64,000 nucleotides of DNA from Shewanella aestuarii (GCF_014647215.1 NZ_BMOT01000013.1:16006-80005), one strand, 5' to 3'; numbered from the stretch's first letter, positions 1 through 9,658 are shown. Program-made: numbers and translations. Notes: a model not told the origin generated them from the sequence alone.

Positions 1-1
1 G

Positions 2-607
2 CAACAGGGTGTTGAACAACTTGAATCTAGCCAAATTGGCCAGATGCAAACGGATGATACCGCGCCATTAACGAGCCAAACAGCCGATGTTAATCACAGC
101 GTGCAGCAAGATGAGCAAGCCGCAACCGATACAGTGCTGCAGGCTGATGAATTGCCAGATCCAGACTCGATAGAAGTCGGTGGTAGTTTTGCTAGCTTTA
201 TGGCTAAAAATGTCGACCCAGCAGCAAAAGCTGCAGCGTTACGGGCCCTTTGGAAACAACCTCAATACGGCCACATTGATGGGTTGCTCGAATATGCCCT
301 TGATTATACCAATCAACCCAAGCTGTCTGCTGAAGTATCGGCAGAGTTGGCAAAAAAAGTATTTAAACACGTTATTGAGAAAGAAGAAGCGCCTGAAGAT
401 GAAACGCTTGAAACCACTCAGTCTGATGCACTGAATGATTCAAGTGACCCTGAGCCAGAAACTGCAAGGGTTAGCGCAGAAAATCAACAGATAAGCAGTA
501 CCGATTTGGAAAATGTCGATGCTAACCAAGCATTAGCCTCTATGGAAGCGCAGTCTGATGAGCTGCAATCCCATTCTTTTACTGGTGATGCGGTAAAAGC
601 GAGCTGA
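2..607 (+). CDS. DUF3306 domain protein, 5'-truncated by window edge
   Basis: The frame is open to the left edge of the window, so the true start lies upstream and the ATG at 44 is probably internal. The recognisable core, about 45 to 110 residues after that ATG, has the DUF3306 pattern: a phenylalanine-rich start (GSFASFMAKNVD), ALRALWKQPQYGHIDGL, then an acidic linker. The C-terminal 70 residues are Glu/Asp/Ser-rich low complexity. DUF3306 proteins typically sit beside formate dehydrogenase genes, and here the next genes are a polyferredoxin, a TorD-like chaperone and fdhABC. An accessory role in formate dehydrogenase assembly is inferred from context; no biochemical function is visible. 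Confidence 0.8.
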   Translation, partial: QQGVEQLESSQIGQMQTDDTAPLTSQTADVNHSVQQDEQAATDTVLQADELPDPDSIEVGGSFASFMAKNVDPAAKAAALRALWKQPQYGHIDGLLEYALDYTNQPKLSAEVSAELAKKVFKHVIEKEEAPEDETLETTQSDALNDSSDPEPETARVSAENQQISSTDLENVDANQALASMEAQSDELQSHSFTGDAVKAS

Positions 608-706
608 GTTTTGGTCGTTAGTGATTAGCGGATAGCAATGAATCAATATCGCAAGATATTGCTAGTGGGCAAATAGCGCACTTAATAATAAAAATTTAGG
701 AACGCA

Positions 707-2389
707 ATGAGTATGAGACAATCTCAGTCTGAGCTTAAAAATGCTCGACAACAAGTGATGGCGAGTACCCAAATTCTGCAGAATTTGATCCCGCCAACCG
801 TCAGTTATACCACTCAAGGTCATGTGTTAATTATTGGGCCAGAAGATTTAGCGCGTTTGGCAGCAGATGGTCTATCAACGATGGCGAGTCGAGTTGTTTT
901 AGCTAACGAGTCCATTACCAGTCAGGATGAAGCACACCTTGAAAAGGTGATGAACGCAGCACAAGGTGTAGATAGCTTTTACAATAAGCTAAAAAGCATT
1001 AAAGGCTTTTTAGGCCAATTTCAAGTCAGTGTTGAGTCCGATGCGGGTGGCGTGGCAGAACTAAGCGTTGTTGCCATTCGTCAAGCTCACTTCGATATCA
1101 TTTTAGATTTAAGTTCAGCGCCTTGCATTAACCTTGAAATGCTTCCCGCAGGCTATTTCTATGTCGGCCAAGATGCCAGCAAATTAGCCGATGCCATCGA
1201 GCAAATCCCTGATTTAGTCGGTGAGTTTGATAAGCCTAGATATGTCAAAGTCAACAGTGATATTTGTGCACACCACCGCAATGGCATTAATGGCTGCAAT
1301 CGCTGTTTGAACTTCTGTCCGGCTGATGCAATCAGCAGTATTGAACAAAAAATCGAAATAGATCCTTATTTATGTCACGGCGCCGGCAGTTGCACTAATT
1401 TATGCCCAACAGGGGCGATTAGCTATGATTTGCCCACGCCAAAATCTTTGCACTCCTATCTTGAAAAATTGATTAGCCGTTACCGTGCCGAGGCGCAAGT
1501 CGCACCGGTGATTTTATTCCATGACAACATTCTTGGCAGTGAGCTTATCACTGATACTTTGTCGGGTGACGTGCTGCCCATCGCAATGGAAGAGATTACC
1601 GTTGCCAGTATCGATCATTGGCTTGCGGCCTTAGCGCATGGTGCAAGGGAAGTGTTGATCTTAAATACCGATGCGACAGCCCCTACTTTGACGCAAATGC
1701 TTCAAGGTGAATTGACCTTAGCAAATCGTATTCTTGATGAAATGGGCCAGCCACAGCGCTTACGCCTTATTTCTGCCACAGACCTTGCTACGCTTGAACA
1801 ACCTTTAGCCATTAGTACAACTTGGCCAGTTATTGTGCCAATGACACTGAACACGAATGCCGAAGCAAGCAATGCGAAGCGAGACATTTTGTATCAAGCC
1901 ATTGACCATTTAAACAGCCAAGCGGGTGCGATTCAAACTCAACTTACTTTGCCGAATGTGCCTTATGGGCAAGTAAAGTTAAATGTCGATAAATGCACCT
2001 TGTGTATGTCGTGTGTATCAACCTGTCCTACCCAAGCATTAAAAGACGGTGGTGAATCGCCAGCATTACGTTTTGTTGAGCAAGATTGTGTGCAATGTGG
2101 TTTGTGTGAAAGTTCGTGCCCTGAAAACGTGATTAGTTTAGTGCCACAAATTAACTTTGACCAACAAAGTCGCCAAGGGGTTACCACCTTAAAAGAAGAA
2201 GCCCCATTTGAATGTATTCGCTGCGGTAGCGCTTTTGCGACGCAATCAATGGTGCATAAAATGGTTGAAATGGTCGGTGCGCACAGTGCATTTAGTGCCA
2301 ACATCGAAAGATTAAAAATGTGCGGTGATTGCCGCGTAAAAGATATGTTTGAAGACATTCTTCAAGATCCAGAAAAGCAATTGCGATAA
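707..2389 (+). CDS. 4Fe-4S polyferredoxin of the formate dehydrogenase cluster
   Basis: A 560-residue soluble protein with no signal peptide. Two ferredoxin-type blocks are visible. The first, near residues 187-235, has CNRCLNFCP followed by CHGAGSCTNLCP. The second, near residues 427-475, has CTLCMSCVSTCP and CVQCGLCESSCP. A last Cys pair group (CIRCG and later CGDC) lies near the C-terminus. In CHGAGSC the usual second Cys of a CxxCxxCxxxCP motif is Ala, so that cluster may be unusual. The start has AGGAACGCA upstream. It is co-directional with DUF3306 and the TorD chaperone. A cytoplasmic electron-transfer or maturation role for formate dehydrogenase is inferred from neighbours. Confidence 0.85.
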   Translation: MSMRQSQSELKNARQQVMASTQILQNLIPPTVSYTTQGHVLIIGPEDLARLAADGLSTMASRVVLANESITSQDEAHLEKVMNAAQGVDSFYNKLKSIKGFLGQFQVSVESDAGGVAELSVVAIRQAHFDIILDLSSAPCINLEMLPAGYFYVGQDASKLADAIEQIPDLVGEFDKPRYVKVNSDICAHHRNGINGCNRCLNFCPADAISSIEQKIEIDPYLCHGAGSCTNLCPTGAISYDLPTPKSLHSYLEKLISRYRAEAQVAPVILFHDNILGSELITDTLSGDVLPIAMEEITVASIDHWLAALAHGAREVLILNTDATAPTLTQMLQGELTLANRILDEMGQPQRLRLISATDLATLEQPLAISTTWPVIVPMTLNTNAEASNAKRDILYQAIDHLNSQAGAIQTQLTLPNVPYGQVKLNVDKCTLCMSCVSTCPTQALKDGGESPALRFVEQDCVQCGLCESSCPENVISLVPQINFDQQSRQGVTTLKEEAPFECIRCGSAFATQSMVHKMVEMVGAHSAFSANIERLKMCGDCRVKDMFEDILQDPEKQLR

Positions 2390-2399
2390 GAGATCCGCT

Positions 2400-3065
2400 A
2401 TGACCCAAATAGAAAGAGAAATCAGCGAAAACGATCAACTAAGAGCCGATATTTATCAACTATTAGCCGCATTGCTACGTCGTCATCCAAGCGAAGAGTT
2501 ATTACAATTTTTAGCGGATTTAGATGTAGAAGCCGATGAAGGCAATGCGATGAATCAAGCATGGATTGCTTTAAAAACAGCGGCCAAAACCAGTGATGTC
2601 GCTACACTTGAAGACGAGTATTTCAGCATTTTCTTAGGTGTAGGTTGTGGCGAAATTATTCCTTACGGTAGCTGGTTTATGACCGGCTCATTAATGGATA
2701 AACCCTTAGCATTGTTACGTAATGACCTAATGCAAATGGGTTTTGAGCGTGAAGACAATGTCAAAGAGCCTGAAGATCATGTGGCGGCATTGTGTGAAGT
2801 CATGGGCATTTTAATTTTAGAAGCCCCTGGATATCGCCAGCTGGCATTTTATCAACGTCATATTGGCTCGTGGATTAATCGCTTTTGTGAAGCATTAGCG
2901 AAAACACCCAGCGCCAAGTTCTATCTGCCAGTGGCGCAATTAGCCAAAGCGTTTTTTGAGGCAGAAGTAAATGAATTTGACCAACTGAGTTTGAATATAC
3001 CGGTTAACTGCCCAGGCAGTGAAGAACTTGAATCGGTAACAGACGAGGTCGTGCAAGTAAACTAA
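2400..3065 (+). CDS. TorD/DmsD-family chaperone
   Basis: This 221-residue helical protein belongs to the TorD-like redox-enzyme maturation chaperones, which bind the Tat signal and apo form of molybdoenzymes until the cofactor is inserted. Supporting features are the central EDEYFSIFLGVG and PYGSWFMTGSLMDKPL blocks and the EPEDHVAALCEVM motif typical of the family. The longest open frame begins at 2349 inside the preceding gene. The ATG at 2400 lies 10 bases after that gene's stop and gives the normal family length. The client is probably the Tat-exported FdhA encoded two genes downstream. Confidence 0.88.
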   Translation: MTQIEREISENDQLRADIYQLLAALLRRHPSEELLQFLADLDVEADEGNAMNQAWIALKTAAKTSDVATLEDEYFSIFLGVGCGEIIPYGSWFMTGSLMDKPLALLRNDLMQMGFEREDNVKEPEDHVAALCEVMGILILEAPGYRQLAFYQRHIGSWINRFCEALAKTPSAKFYLPVAQLAKAFFEAEVNEFDQLSLNIPVNCPGSEELESVTDEVVQVN

Positions 3066-3140
3066 TGGTTTATGGCATTACGCCATGTATTAAACCATTC
3101 ATGCTCTAAGTGATTAGGGTGATTTAAACAAGGAGAAACT

Positions 3141-3335
3141 ATGAAGAAGCAAGCTTCCGACATGGGACGCCGTCAAATGCTAAAAGCATTAGCATTAGGC
3201 AGCGCCGCAGGCGCGGTTGCCAGTGTGAGTGCCCCTGCATTAGCAGCCTCACCAAAAGCAACTCAAGCGTCTGAAAGTAACAACTATCGTGAAACAGAGC
3301 ATATTCGTAACTACTATGCTTCGTTAAGCAAATAA
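3141..3335 (+). CDS. Small Tat-signal protein of formate dehydrogenase region
   Basis: A 64-residue protein made of little more than a twin-arginine signal (MGRRQMLKALALG), an Ala-rich hydrophobic stretch with an APALAA cleavage-like site, and about 30 mature residues ending in HIRNYYASLSK. It matches the small 'formate dehydrogenase region Tat target' proteins that regularly precede fdhA. The ATG follows AAGGAGAAACT, a strong ribosome-binding site. The gene ends 18 bases before fdhA, with GGAGAGGG between. Its molecular role is not established; a small periplasmic subunit or assembly partner of FdhA is a reasonable inference. Confidence 0.88.
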   Translation: MKKQASDMGRRQMLKALALGSAAGAVASVSAPALAASPKATQASESNNYRETEHIRNYYASLSK

Positions 3336-3353
3336 CTAATAGGAGAGGGTGAA

Positions 3354-6203
3354 ATGCGATTAACCCGTAAATCTGACACGGTCGCAAAAGCTGAAAAGCC
3401 AGGCCTAGGTCTTAACAGACGTCAGTTCCTCAAGTCTGCCAGTTTGGCGACCGGTGGAATTGCAGCTGCGTCAATGTTAGGTGCAGGTATGATGCGTAAA
3501 GCTGAAGCCAAAGATGTACCGCATAACGCGCCAACTGAAATTAAACGTACCATTTGTTCTCACTGTTCAGTGGGCTGTGGTATTTATGCTGAAGTTCAAA
3601 ATGGGGTGTGGACGGGTCAAGAACCTGCATTCGACCATCCATTTAACCAAGGTGGTCACTGTGCTAAAGGTGCAGCATTACGTGAGCATGGCCATGGTGA
3701 AAAACGTCTAAAGTATCCAATGAAGCTGGAAGGCGGAAAGTGGAAACGTTTATCTTGGGAACAGGCTATCGAAGAAGTCGGCAGCAAAGCATTACAAATC
3801 CGTGAAGAGTCAGGTCCTGATTCTGTGTATTTCATGGGTAGTGCGAAATTCTCGAACGAGCAAGCTTATTTATACCGCAAATTTGCAGCGATGTGGGGCA
3901 CTAATAACGTCGACCATTCTGCACGTATTTGTCACTCTACCACGGTAGCCGGTGTTGCAAACACTTGGGGTTACGGTGCGCAAACTAACTCGTTCAATGA
4001 TATCCGCAACTCAAAATGCATGATGTTTATCGGCTCCAACCCATGTGAAGCGCATCCTGTTGCGATGCAGCACATATTAATTGGTAAAGAGCGCGGCGCA
4101 AAAATCATTGTTGTTGATCCACGTTTTACCCGTACAGCGGCTAAATCAGATGAATATGTCCATATTCGTCCAGGTACTGACATTCCATTTATTTATGGTT
4201 TGTTATGGCACATCTTCGAAAACGGCTGGGAAGATGAAAGCTTCATCTCGCAACGTGTATACGGCATGGAACGTATCAAAGAAGAAGTGAAGAAGTACCC
4301 TCCTGAAGAAGTTGAGCATGTTGTGGGTGTGCCAAAAGCACAAATGTACCGCGTCGCTAAAATGATGGCTGAAACTAAGCCTGGCACCATAGTATGGTGT
4401 ATGGGTGGTACTCAGCATCACGTGGGTAACGCGAATACTCGTGCATATTGTATTCTTCAATTAGCCCTTGGCAACATGGGTGTTGAAGGTGGCGGAACAA
4501 ACATTTTCCGTGGTCACGATAACGTACAGGGCGCAACTGACTTTGGTTTGTTATTCGATAACTTACCAGGCTACTACGGCTTAACCTCTGGCGCTTGGGA
4601 TCACTGGGCAAATGTATGGGACCTAGAACCAAGCTGGATTAAACAACGTTTTGATCAAACGGCTTACTTAGGCCAAGATCCACAAACATCAGCGGGTATT
4701 CCATGTTCACGTTGGCACGATGGCGTGTTAGAAGACAAAACCAAAATTGCGCAAAAAGACAATATTCGTCTTGCGTTTTTCTGGGGACAGTCAGTAAACA
4801 CTGAAACCCGTGGCCGTGAAGTGCGTGAAGCGTTGAACAAGATGGATACTGTTGTGGTTGTTGATCCATTCCCAACGATGGCGGGTGTCATGCATCAACG
4901 TCAAGATGGCGTTTACTTATTACCTGCGGCAACTCAGTTTGAGACCTATGGTTCAGTATCTGCATCAAACCGTTCATTACAGTGGCGTGATCAAGTTATC
5001 GAGCCATTATTTGAGTCATTACCTGATCACGTGATCATGTATAAACTGGCTAAAAAATGGGGCGTTGCCGATCAACTTTGTAAGCACATTGCAGTTAACA
5101 ACGATGAGCCTAACGTTGAAGATATGACCCGTGAGTTCAACAAAGGTATGTGGACCATTGGTTATACTGGCCAAAGCCCAGAACGTTTGAAAATGCACCA
5201 ACAAAACTGGGGCACGTTTGATGTTGACTCATTAGAAGCCCCAGGCGGTCCAGCTAAAGGCGAAACCTATGGTTTACCTTGGCCTTGTTGGGGAACTCCA
5301 GAGCAGAAGCATCCAGGTACGCAAATTTTGTATCGCACTGGTCGTGAAGTCAAAGACGGTGGTGGTAACTTCCGTGCTCGTTATGGTGTTGAACATGAAG
5401 GCAATAATATTCTTGCTGAAGGTTCATTCTCTAAAGGTGCTGAAATTCAAGATGGTTACCCAGAGTTTACTGCTGACATGCTTAAACAGCTTGGCTGGTG
5501 GGATGACTTAACCGCTGAAGAGAAAAAGCACGCTGAAGGTAAAAACTGGAAAACTGACATTTCTGGTGGTATTCAACGTGTGGCGATTAAGCATGGTTGT
5601 ATTCCTTATGGTAACGCTAAAGCGCGTTGTATTGTATGGAACTTCCCTGATGATATCCCGCTACATCGTGAACCCTTATATACCCCTCGTCGTGATTTGG
5701 TATCTAAATACCCAACTTATGATGACCGTATGGTTGCACGTCTACCAACGCTTTATAAAACGATTCAAGACAAAGACTTTGCTAAGGATTATCCATTAGC
5801 TCTGACTTCTGGTCGTCTCGTCGAGTACGAAGGTGGTGGTGAAGAAACGCGTTCTAACCCATGGCTTGCTGAGTTACAGCAAGAGATGTTCATTGAAATG
5901 AACCCAGCAGATGCAGCAGATCGCGGTGTACGCGATGGTGATGATGTATTTGTTCATGGCCCAGAAGGTGCAAAAATTACTGTTAAAGCAATGGTTACAC
6001 CACGTGTGATAGCTGGCGAATGTTTCATGCCATATCACTTCGCAGGTGTGTTCGAGGGTGAAAGTTTGGAGAAAAACTATCCAGAAGGCACAGTGCCTTA
6101 TGTGATTGGTGAATCTGCAAACACGATTCTTACCTATGGCTATGACGTTGTGACTCAGATGCAAGAGACTAAGTCTAGCTTGTGTCAGATCAGCAAAGCT
6201 TAA
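3354..6203 (+). CDS. fdhA: Formate dehydrogenase catalytic (alpha) subunit, Cys type
   Basis: This 949-residue member of the molybdopterin oxidoreductase family oxidises formate to CO2, most likely in the periplasm. A twin-arginine motif (NRRQFLKS, residues 21-28) precedes an Ala/Gly-rich signal. An N-terminal [4Fe-4S] site is formed by C68, C71, C75 and C103. The predicted metal ligand is C193 in ARICHSTTVAG; its codon at 3930-3932 is TGT, so this is not a selenocysteine enzyme. The remainder covers the molybdopterin-binding and C-terminal dinucleotide-binding regions. It is followed 24 bases later by fdhB and then fdhC, giving a three-subunit membrane-bound enzyme. Confidence 0.95.
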   Translation: MRLTRKSDTVAKAEKPGLGLNRRQFLKSASLATGGIAAASMLGAGMMRKAEAKDVPHNAPTEIKRTICSHCSVGCGIYAEVQNGVWTGQEPAFDHPFNQGGHCAKGAALREHGHGEKRLKYPMKLEGGKWKRLSWEQAIEEVGSKALQIREESGPDSVYFMGSAKFSNEQAYLYRKFAAMWGTNNVDHSARICHSTTVAGVANTWGYGAQTNSFNDIRNSKCMMFIGSNPCEAHPVAMQHILIGKERGAKIIVVDPRFTRTAAKSDEYVHIRPGTDIPFIYGLLWHIFENGWEDESFISQRVYGMERIKEEVKKYPPEEVEHVVGVPKAQMYRVAKMMAETKPGTIVWCMGGTQHHVGNANTRAYCILQLALGNMGVEGGGTNIFRGHDNVQGATDFGLLFDNLPGYYGLTSGAWDHWANVWDLEPSWIKQRFDQTAYLGQDPQTSAGIPCSRWHDGVLEDKTKIAQKDNIRLAFFWGQSVNTETRGREVREALNKMDTVVVVDPFPTMAGVMHQRQDGVYLLPAATQFETYGSVSASNRSLQWRDQVIEPLFESLPDHVIMYKLAKKWGVADQLCKHIAVNNDEPNVEDMTREFNKGMWTIGYTGQSPERLKMHQQNWGTFDVDSLEAPGGPAKGETYGLPWPCWGTPEQKHPGTQILYRTGREVKDGGGNFRARYGVEHEGNNILAEGSFSKGAEIQDGYPEFTADMLKQLGWWDDLTAEEKKHAEGKNWKTDISGGIQRVAIKHGCIPYGNAKARCIVWNFPDDIPLHREPLYTPRRDLVSKYPTYDDRMVARLPTLYKTIQDKDFAKDYPLALTSGRLVEYEGGGEETRSNPWLAELQQEMFIEMNPADAADRGVRDGDDVFVHGPEGAKITVKAMVTPRVIAGECFMPYHFAGVFEGESLEKNYPEGTVPYVIGESANTILTYGYDVVTQMQETKSSLCQISKA

Positions 6204-6227
6204 TTACACTTGAGGAGATAAGCCATT

Positions 6228-6824
6228 ATGGCAGTCATGAAATTTTTGTGTGACACCAAACGCTGCATCGAGTGTAACGGTTGCGTCACAGCATGTAAAA
6301 ACGAGAACGACTCTGCTTTAGAGTGGGGTATTCAACGTCGCCGCGTGGTGACAATTAACGATGGTCAACCAGGTGAAGCGTCAATTTCAGTGGCATGTAT
6401 GCACTGTACTGATGCACCTTGTATGGCTGTTTGTCCGGCAGATTGTTTCTACCGTACAGAAGATGGCATTGTGCTACATGACAAAGATACTTGTATCGGT
6501 TGTGGCTACTGCTTCTACGCTTGTCCATTCGGTGCGCCGCAGTTCCCTAAAAAGACTGCATTCGGTAGCCGCGGTAAAATGGATAAATGTACTTTCTGTG
6601 CGGGTGGCCCAGAAGAAACACATTCAGATGCAGAGCGTCAAAAGTACGGTTCAAACCGTATTGCTGAAGGCAAGCTACCAATGTGTGCTGAGCTATGTGC
6701 AACAAAAGCACTGCTTGCGGGTGATGCTGGTGTGGTATCTGACATTTATCGTCAGCGTATGGCACAGCGTGGTAATCCAAATGTGATTTGGGGCTACAAC
6801 CCAAAAACAGGCGAGATGATCTAA
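6228..6824 (+). CDS. fdhB: Formate dehydrogenase iron-sulfur (beta) subunit
   Basis: A 198-residue electron-transfer subunit with Cys motifs for four [4Fe-4S] clusters: CIECNGCVTAC near residue 13, CMHCTDAPCMAVCP near 58, CIGCGYCFYACP near 90, and CTFC paired with the later CAELC. The spacing matches the DmsB/FdnH/HybA-like family. It has no export signal, so export with FdhA by the Tat system is the likely route. GAGG precedes the ATG. It carries electrons from FdhA to the cytochrome subunit encoded next. Confidence 0.95.
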   Translation: MAVMKFLCDTKRCIECNGCVTACKNENDSALEWGIQRRRVVTINDGQPGEASISVACMHCTDAPCMAVCPADCFYRTEDGIVLHDKDTCIGCGYCFYACPFGAPQFPKKTAFGSRGKMDKCTFCAGGPEETHSDAERQKYGSNRIAEGKLPMCAELCATKALLAGDAGVVSDIYRQRMAQRGNPNVIWGYNPKTGEMI

Positions 6825-6871
6825 ACCCACTGGATGGGCTGTAAGTGATTACGGCCCAATGAGGAGTGACA

Positions 6872-7885
6872 ATGTTAAACACATCGTTAAACAAATCACT
6901 GAAGATGCTGTTTACCTTGCTTATGTTGGTTGTCGGTATGAGCTTGGTTATGCCCAATGCTTATGCTGCAGATGACCAGTCATCGAAGCAGCAAGCAGCA
7001 AAAACCAGTGATGCGGATCTGTGGCGAGCAGTAAAAGCTGGTGAGTCGGGCTATTCGACTGATATTGGCTTAGACGCAAATGTGTTGATCAACAAAACCG
7101 GTAATGAAGGAAAAGTCATACGTAACACCTACCTAAAACCCGCGATAGTTGTCGCGATATTTGGGGTATTTGGTGCGTTTTTAGTCTTTTTCTTGGTTAA
7201 TGGTCCATCAAAACTCTCCCATGGTTTTTCCGGGAAGATGGTGGAACGATGGAAAAAAGCGGATCTTTGGTTGCATTGGATTATGGCAATAGCATGTTTA
7301 ACGCTAATGCTGACAGGCGTATTTATTATGCTTGGCCGTCATTTTATTGCACCATATGTGGGTGAAGACTTTTGGGCTGGTATTATTGCCGCAAGTAAGT
7401 TTATCCATGATTGGTCAGGCCCAATATTCATCGTTTCTTGGTTGATTTGTGTTATCAAGTGGATGCCATTACAAACCTTTAAATTATATGATTTAAAATG
7501 GTTTTTAGTGGTAGGTGGTTACATTAACTTTGGCCCGTTTAAAGGCAAGCATCCAGACAGTGGATTTGCTAACGCGGGTGAAAAAATGTGGTTTTGGACT
7601 TTAGTCATTTTTGGTCTATTTATCAGCATTACAGGGTTAATGTTAGTTTTACCTAATCTTGATTTACCACGTGAAGCGTCTATAGCGGCATTATTAGTCC
7701 ATGGCATCAGTGCTGTGATATTAATCGCATTCACCATAGTCCACATTTGGATGGCTACTGTGTTGAGTGAAGGCGGTATGGAGTGCATGGTTTCAGGCTA
7801 TTGCGATGAAAACTGGGCAATTCAGCATCACAACCTATGGTATGACGAATTGAAAGCAAACAACGCGATCAAATATCAAAATTGA
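6872..7885 (+). CDS. fdhC: Formate dehydrogenase cytochrome b (gamma) subunit
   Basis: A 337-residue membrane protein. It begins with a signal-like hydrophobic segment ending near PNAYAADD, followed by a periplasmic stretch and about five membrane segments containing His residues in cytochrome b561-like positions (LWLHWIMA, KFIHDWSG, LLVHGISA, IVHIWMA). It would pass electrons from FdhB to the quinone pool. The frame can start at a GTG at 6866, but GAGGAG at 6861-6866 is ideally placed for the ATG at 6872. A strong terminator follows at 7908, so the fdh transcript probably ends here. Confidence 0.92.
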   Translation: MLNTSLNKSLKMLFTLLMLVVGMSLVMPNAYAADDQSSKQQAAKTSDADLWRAVKAGESGYSTDIGLDANVLINKTGNEGKVIRNTYLKPAIVVAIFGVFGAFLVFFLVNGPSKLSHGFSGKMVERWKKADLWLHWIMAIACLTLMLTGVFIMLGRHFIAPYVGEDFWAGIIAASKFIHDWSGPIFIVSWLICVIKWMPLQTFKLYDLKWFLVVGGYINFGPFKGKHPDSGFANAGEKMWFWTLVIFGLFISITGLMLVLPNLDLPREASIAALLVHGISAVILIAFTIVHIWMATVLSEGGMECMVSGYCDENWAIQHHNLWYDELKANNAIKYQN

Positions 7886-7907
7886 TTTAATTGAATGCTT
7901 TACCGTT

Positions 7908-7941
7908 AAACACCTCAAAGGCAACTTTGGGGTGTTTTTTT
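7908..7941 (+). terminator. Rho-independent terminator after fdhC
   Basis: AACACCTCAAAG pairs with CTTTGGGGTGTT (one G-T wobble) around a GCAA loop and is followed by a run of seven T. It lies 23 bases past the fdhC stop and closes the formate dehydrogenase transcription unit. The remaining bases to the next gene show no clear gene. Confidence 0.92.
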
Positions 7942-8162
7942 ATTTAATCATAACGATATGAACAGGGATTTAGTTCAATATAACCGTTTATAACTCTGAG
8001 TTAAGGTTAACTAAGCCCCATGAGGTTTTAGGCAAATCAACCTTGAGAGTGATTCAACGATCCGTATTTATTCGTGGTGTTATATTATTTTGACGCTTAG
8101 ATTTGGCAAAATTCGGGTAAACTGTGCTTCTTTGGCTATTTTCATTTTTAGGCGAATTTTTC

Positions 8163-9032
8163 ATGCAAGTTAACCGCATACTGCTAACCGCTATTGGCAG
8201 TGTTTTATTGGCTATGGTCACCATTCAATCCGGTGCGTCTTTAGCTAAGCAACTTTTTCCGTTGGTTGGCCCAGAGGGCACCACCGCATTACGATTGGGC
8301 TTTGCCGCAGCTGTGCTGTGGTTGGTATTTCGTCCTTGGCGCGCGTTGCCTCAAGGGCGAGATTGGCGAAGTATTATCGTTTATGGCTTGTGTTTAGGTG
8401 GCATGAATATTCTGTTTTACCTCTCCATCGATAGGATCCCATTGGGGATTGCTGTTGCGCTTGAGTTTACTGGGCCTTTAGCCGTGGCTTTATTTGGCTC
8501 GAAACGCAAAACCGATTTGTTTTGGGTCGCCTGTGCGATTGTGGGTATTTTGCTGTTGATGCCGAATATGTCCAGTGCACAAGGATTGGATATAACAGGG
8601 GTTATTTTGGCATTGGGTGCCGGAGCTTGTTGGGCGGGTTACATCCTTTTTGGTACGCGTACAGGAAAGCAAGCCTCTGGTGGTATTACTGTGGCCCTAG
8701 GCATGACAGTTGCGGCCATTGTTTTAGTGCCGGTTGGTGCTGTAAGTCAGGGGTTAGCATTAATCAGTTGGGAGGTTTTACCCTTAGGGTTACTGGTTGG
8801 CATATTATCCAGCGCCTTGCCTTATTCGTTGGAGATGATTGCTTTAAGAAATATGCCCACACAAACCTTTAGTGTGTTAATGAGTCTTGAGCCTGCGATA
8901 GCCGCATTGGCAGGTTTGGTGATTTTAAGTGAGCAATTAACCTTGCTGCAGTGGTCGGCTATCGGCTTAGTGATCATCGCATCATTAGGCAGTAGTTTTA
9001 CGCCCAAAAAAGCCGTCGAGATGGGGGTGTAG
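8163..9032 (+). CDS. rhtA: RhtA-type EamA-family exporter (threonine/homoserine)
   Basis: A 289-residue protein with about ten hydrophobic segments, as in the EamA (DMT) transporter superfamily. Stretches match RhtA very closely, for example SIQ/TIQSGASLAK-LFPLVG near the start, PLGIAVALEFTGPLAVALF in the middle, and LSSALPYSLEMIAL near residue 220. RhtA exports threonine, homoserine and related amino-acid analogues across the inner membrane. The open frame extends up to 8124, but the ATG at 8163 begins the conserved part and gives the family length. It is a single-gene unit facing a convergent outer-membrane gene. Family assignment is firm; substrate is inferred. Confidence 0.88.
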   Translation: MQVNRILLTAIGSVLLAMVTIQSGASLAKQLFPLVGPEGTTALRLGFAAAVLWLVFRPWRALPQGRDWRSIIVYGLCLGGMNILFYLSIDRIPLGIAVALEFTGPLAVALFGSKRKTDLFWVACAIVGILLLMPNMSSAQGLDITGVILALGAGACWAGYILFGTRTGKQASGGITVALGMTVAAIVLVPVGAVSQGLALISWEVLPLGLLVGILSSALPYSLEMIALRNMPTQTFSVLMSLEPAIAALAGLVILSEQLTLLQWSAIGLVIIASLGSSFTPKKAVEMGV

Positions 9033-9054
9033 CGTTTTAGGTCGTTCAACAAAA

Positions 9055-9082
9055 AACGCCTTACACAGTAATGTAAGGCGTG
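9055..9082 (-). terminator. Terminator for the beta-barrel gene
   Basis: ACGCCTTAC at 9056-9064 pairs with GTAAGGCGT at 9073-9081. The run of A before the stem becomes a T tail on the minus strand, so it mainly serves the gene ending at 9107. It may also stop rhtA read-through. Confidence 0.85.
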
Positions 9083-9106
9083 ACTTAATCAACAGATCAC
9101 GGCTGC

Positions 9107-9658
9107 TTAAAATTGGTAATGTAAACCCAGTGCAACTTGCTTAATTTCGCTATCTAGATCTTCAACCCAGTTATAGTCGTCAGACTCTAAATCGCCACTG
9201 GTAACATCATAACTTAGGCGAATATTTAACTTTTCAGTGACAGAGGCATTTACACCAAAGCCATACGTGACGCCAACACCTGAAAACGTGGTATCTAGGT
9301 AATATGATTCTACAGCAAGCGCCATAGATGCTAAGCCAATTTTCGCGTAACCAGAGAAAGTGTCGTTAAACTGCCAGGTAAATTTGGGCGCAATGGTCAA
9401 TGCACCAGCAATGGCATCAATTTCATCGTCGCCCATGTTGCCAGAAACAAATAAATTAGCTTCTAACCCAAACCAGTGGTTGAAGTTGTAACCACCGTAA
9501 ATACCTAACCCCGTCTCTTTTTCTGACTCATCAACTTTAAATTCAACTTTATTGACAGCGCCACCAACATAAAAACCCGTGTGATCATTCTCAGCTATGG
9601 CAGGTAAGGCAAATAAACCCAGCAAAGGTAATGTCATAAGCGATATTTTTTTCATCAT
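9107..9658 (-). CDS. Outer-membrane beta-barrel protein
   Basis: A 183-residue protein with a signal peptide (MMKKISLMTLPLLGLFALPAIA, cleaved before END) and alternating hydrophobic beta strands ending in the C-terminal aromatic YQF expected for outer-membrane insertion. The GFYVGGAVN start and the GIYGGYNFNHWFGLEANLF strand pair resemble the OmpA-like/porin beta-barrel domain family of eight-stranded barrels. No peptidoglycan-binding domain is present. It is transcribed alone with its own terminator. The specific function cannot be told from sequence. Confidence 0.85.
   Translation of the reverse strand: MMKKISLMTLPLLGLFALPAIAENDHTGFYVGGAVNKVEFKVDESEKETGLGIYGGYNFNHWFGLEANLFVSGNMGDDEIDAIAGALTIAPKFTWQFNDTFSGYAKIGLASMALAVESYYLDTTFSGVGVTYGFGVNASVTEKLNIRLSYDVTSGDLESDDYNWVEDLDSEIKQVALGLHYQF

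Noticed and set aside
3930..3932. Selenocysteine codon in fdhA
   Set aside because: The codon is TGT, and the whole 949-codon frame has no internal TGA.
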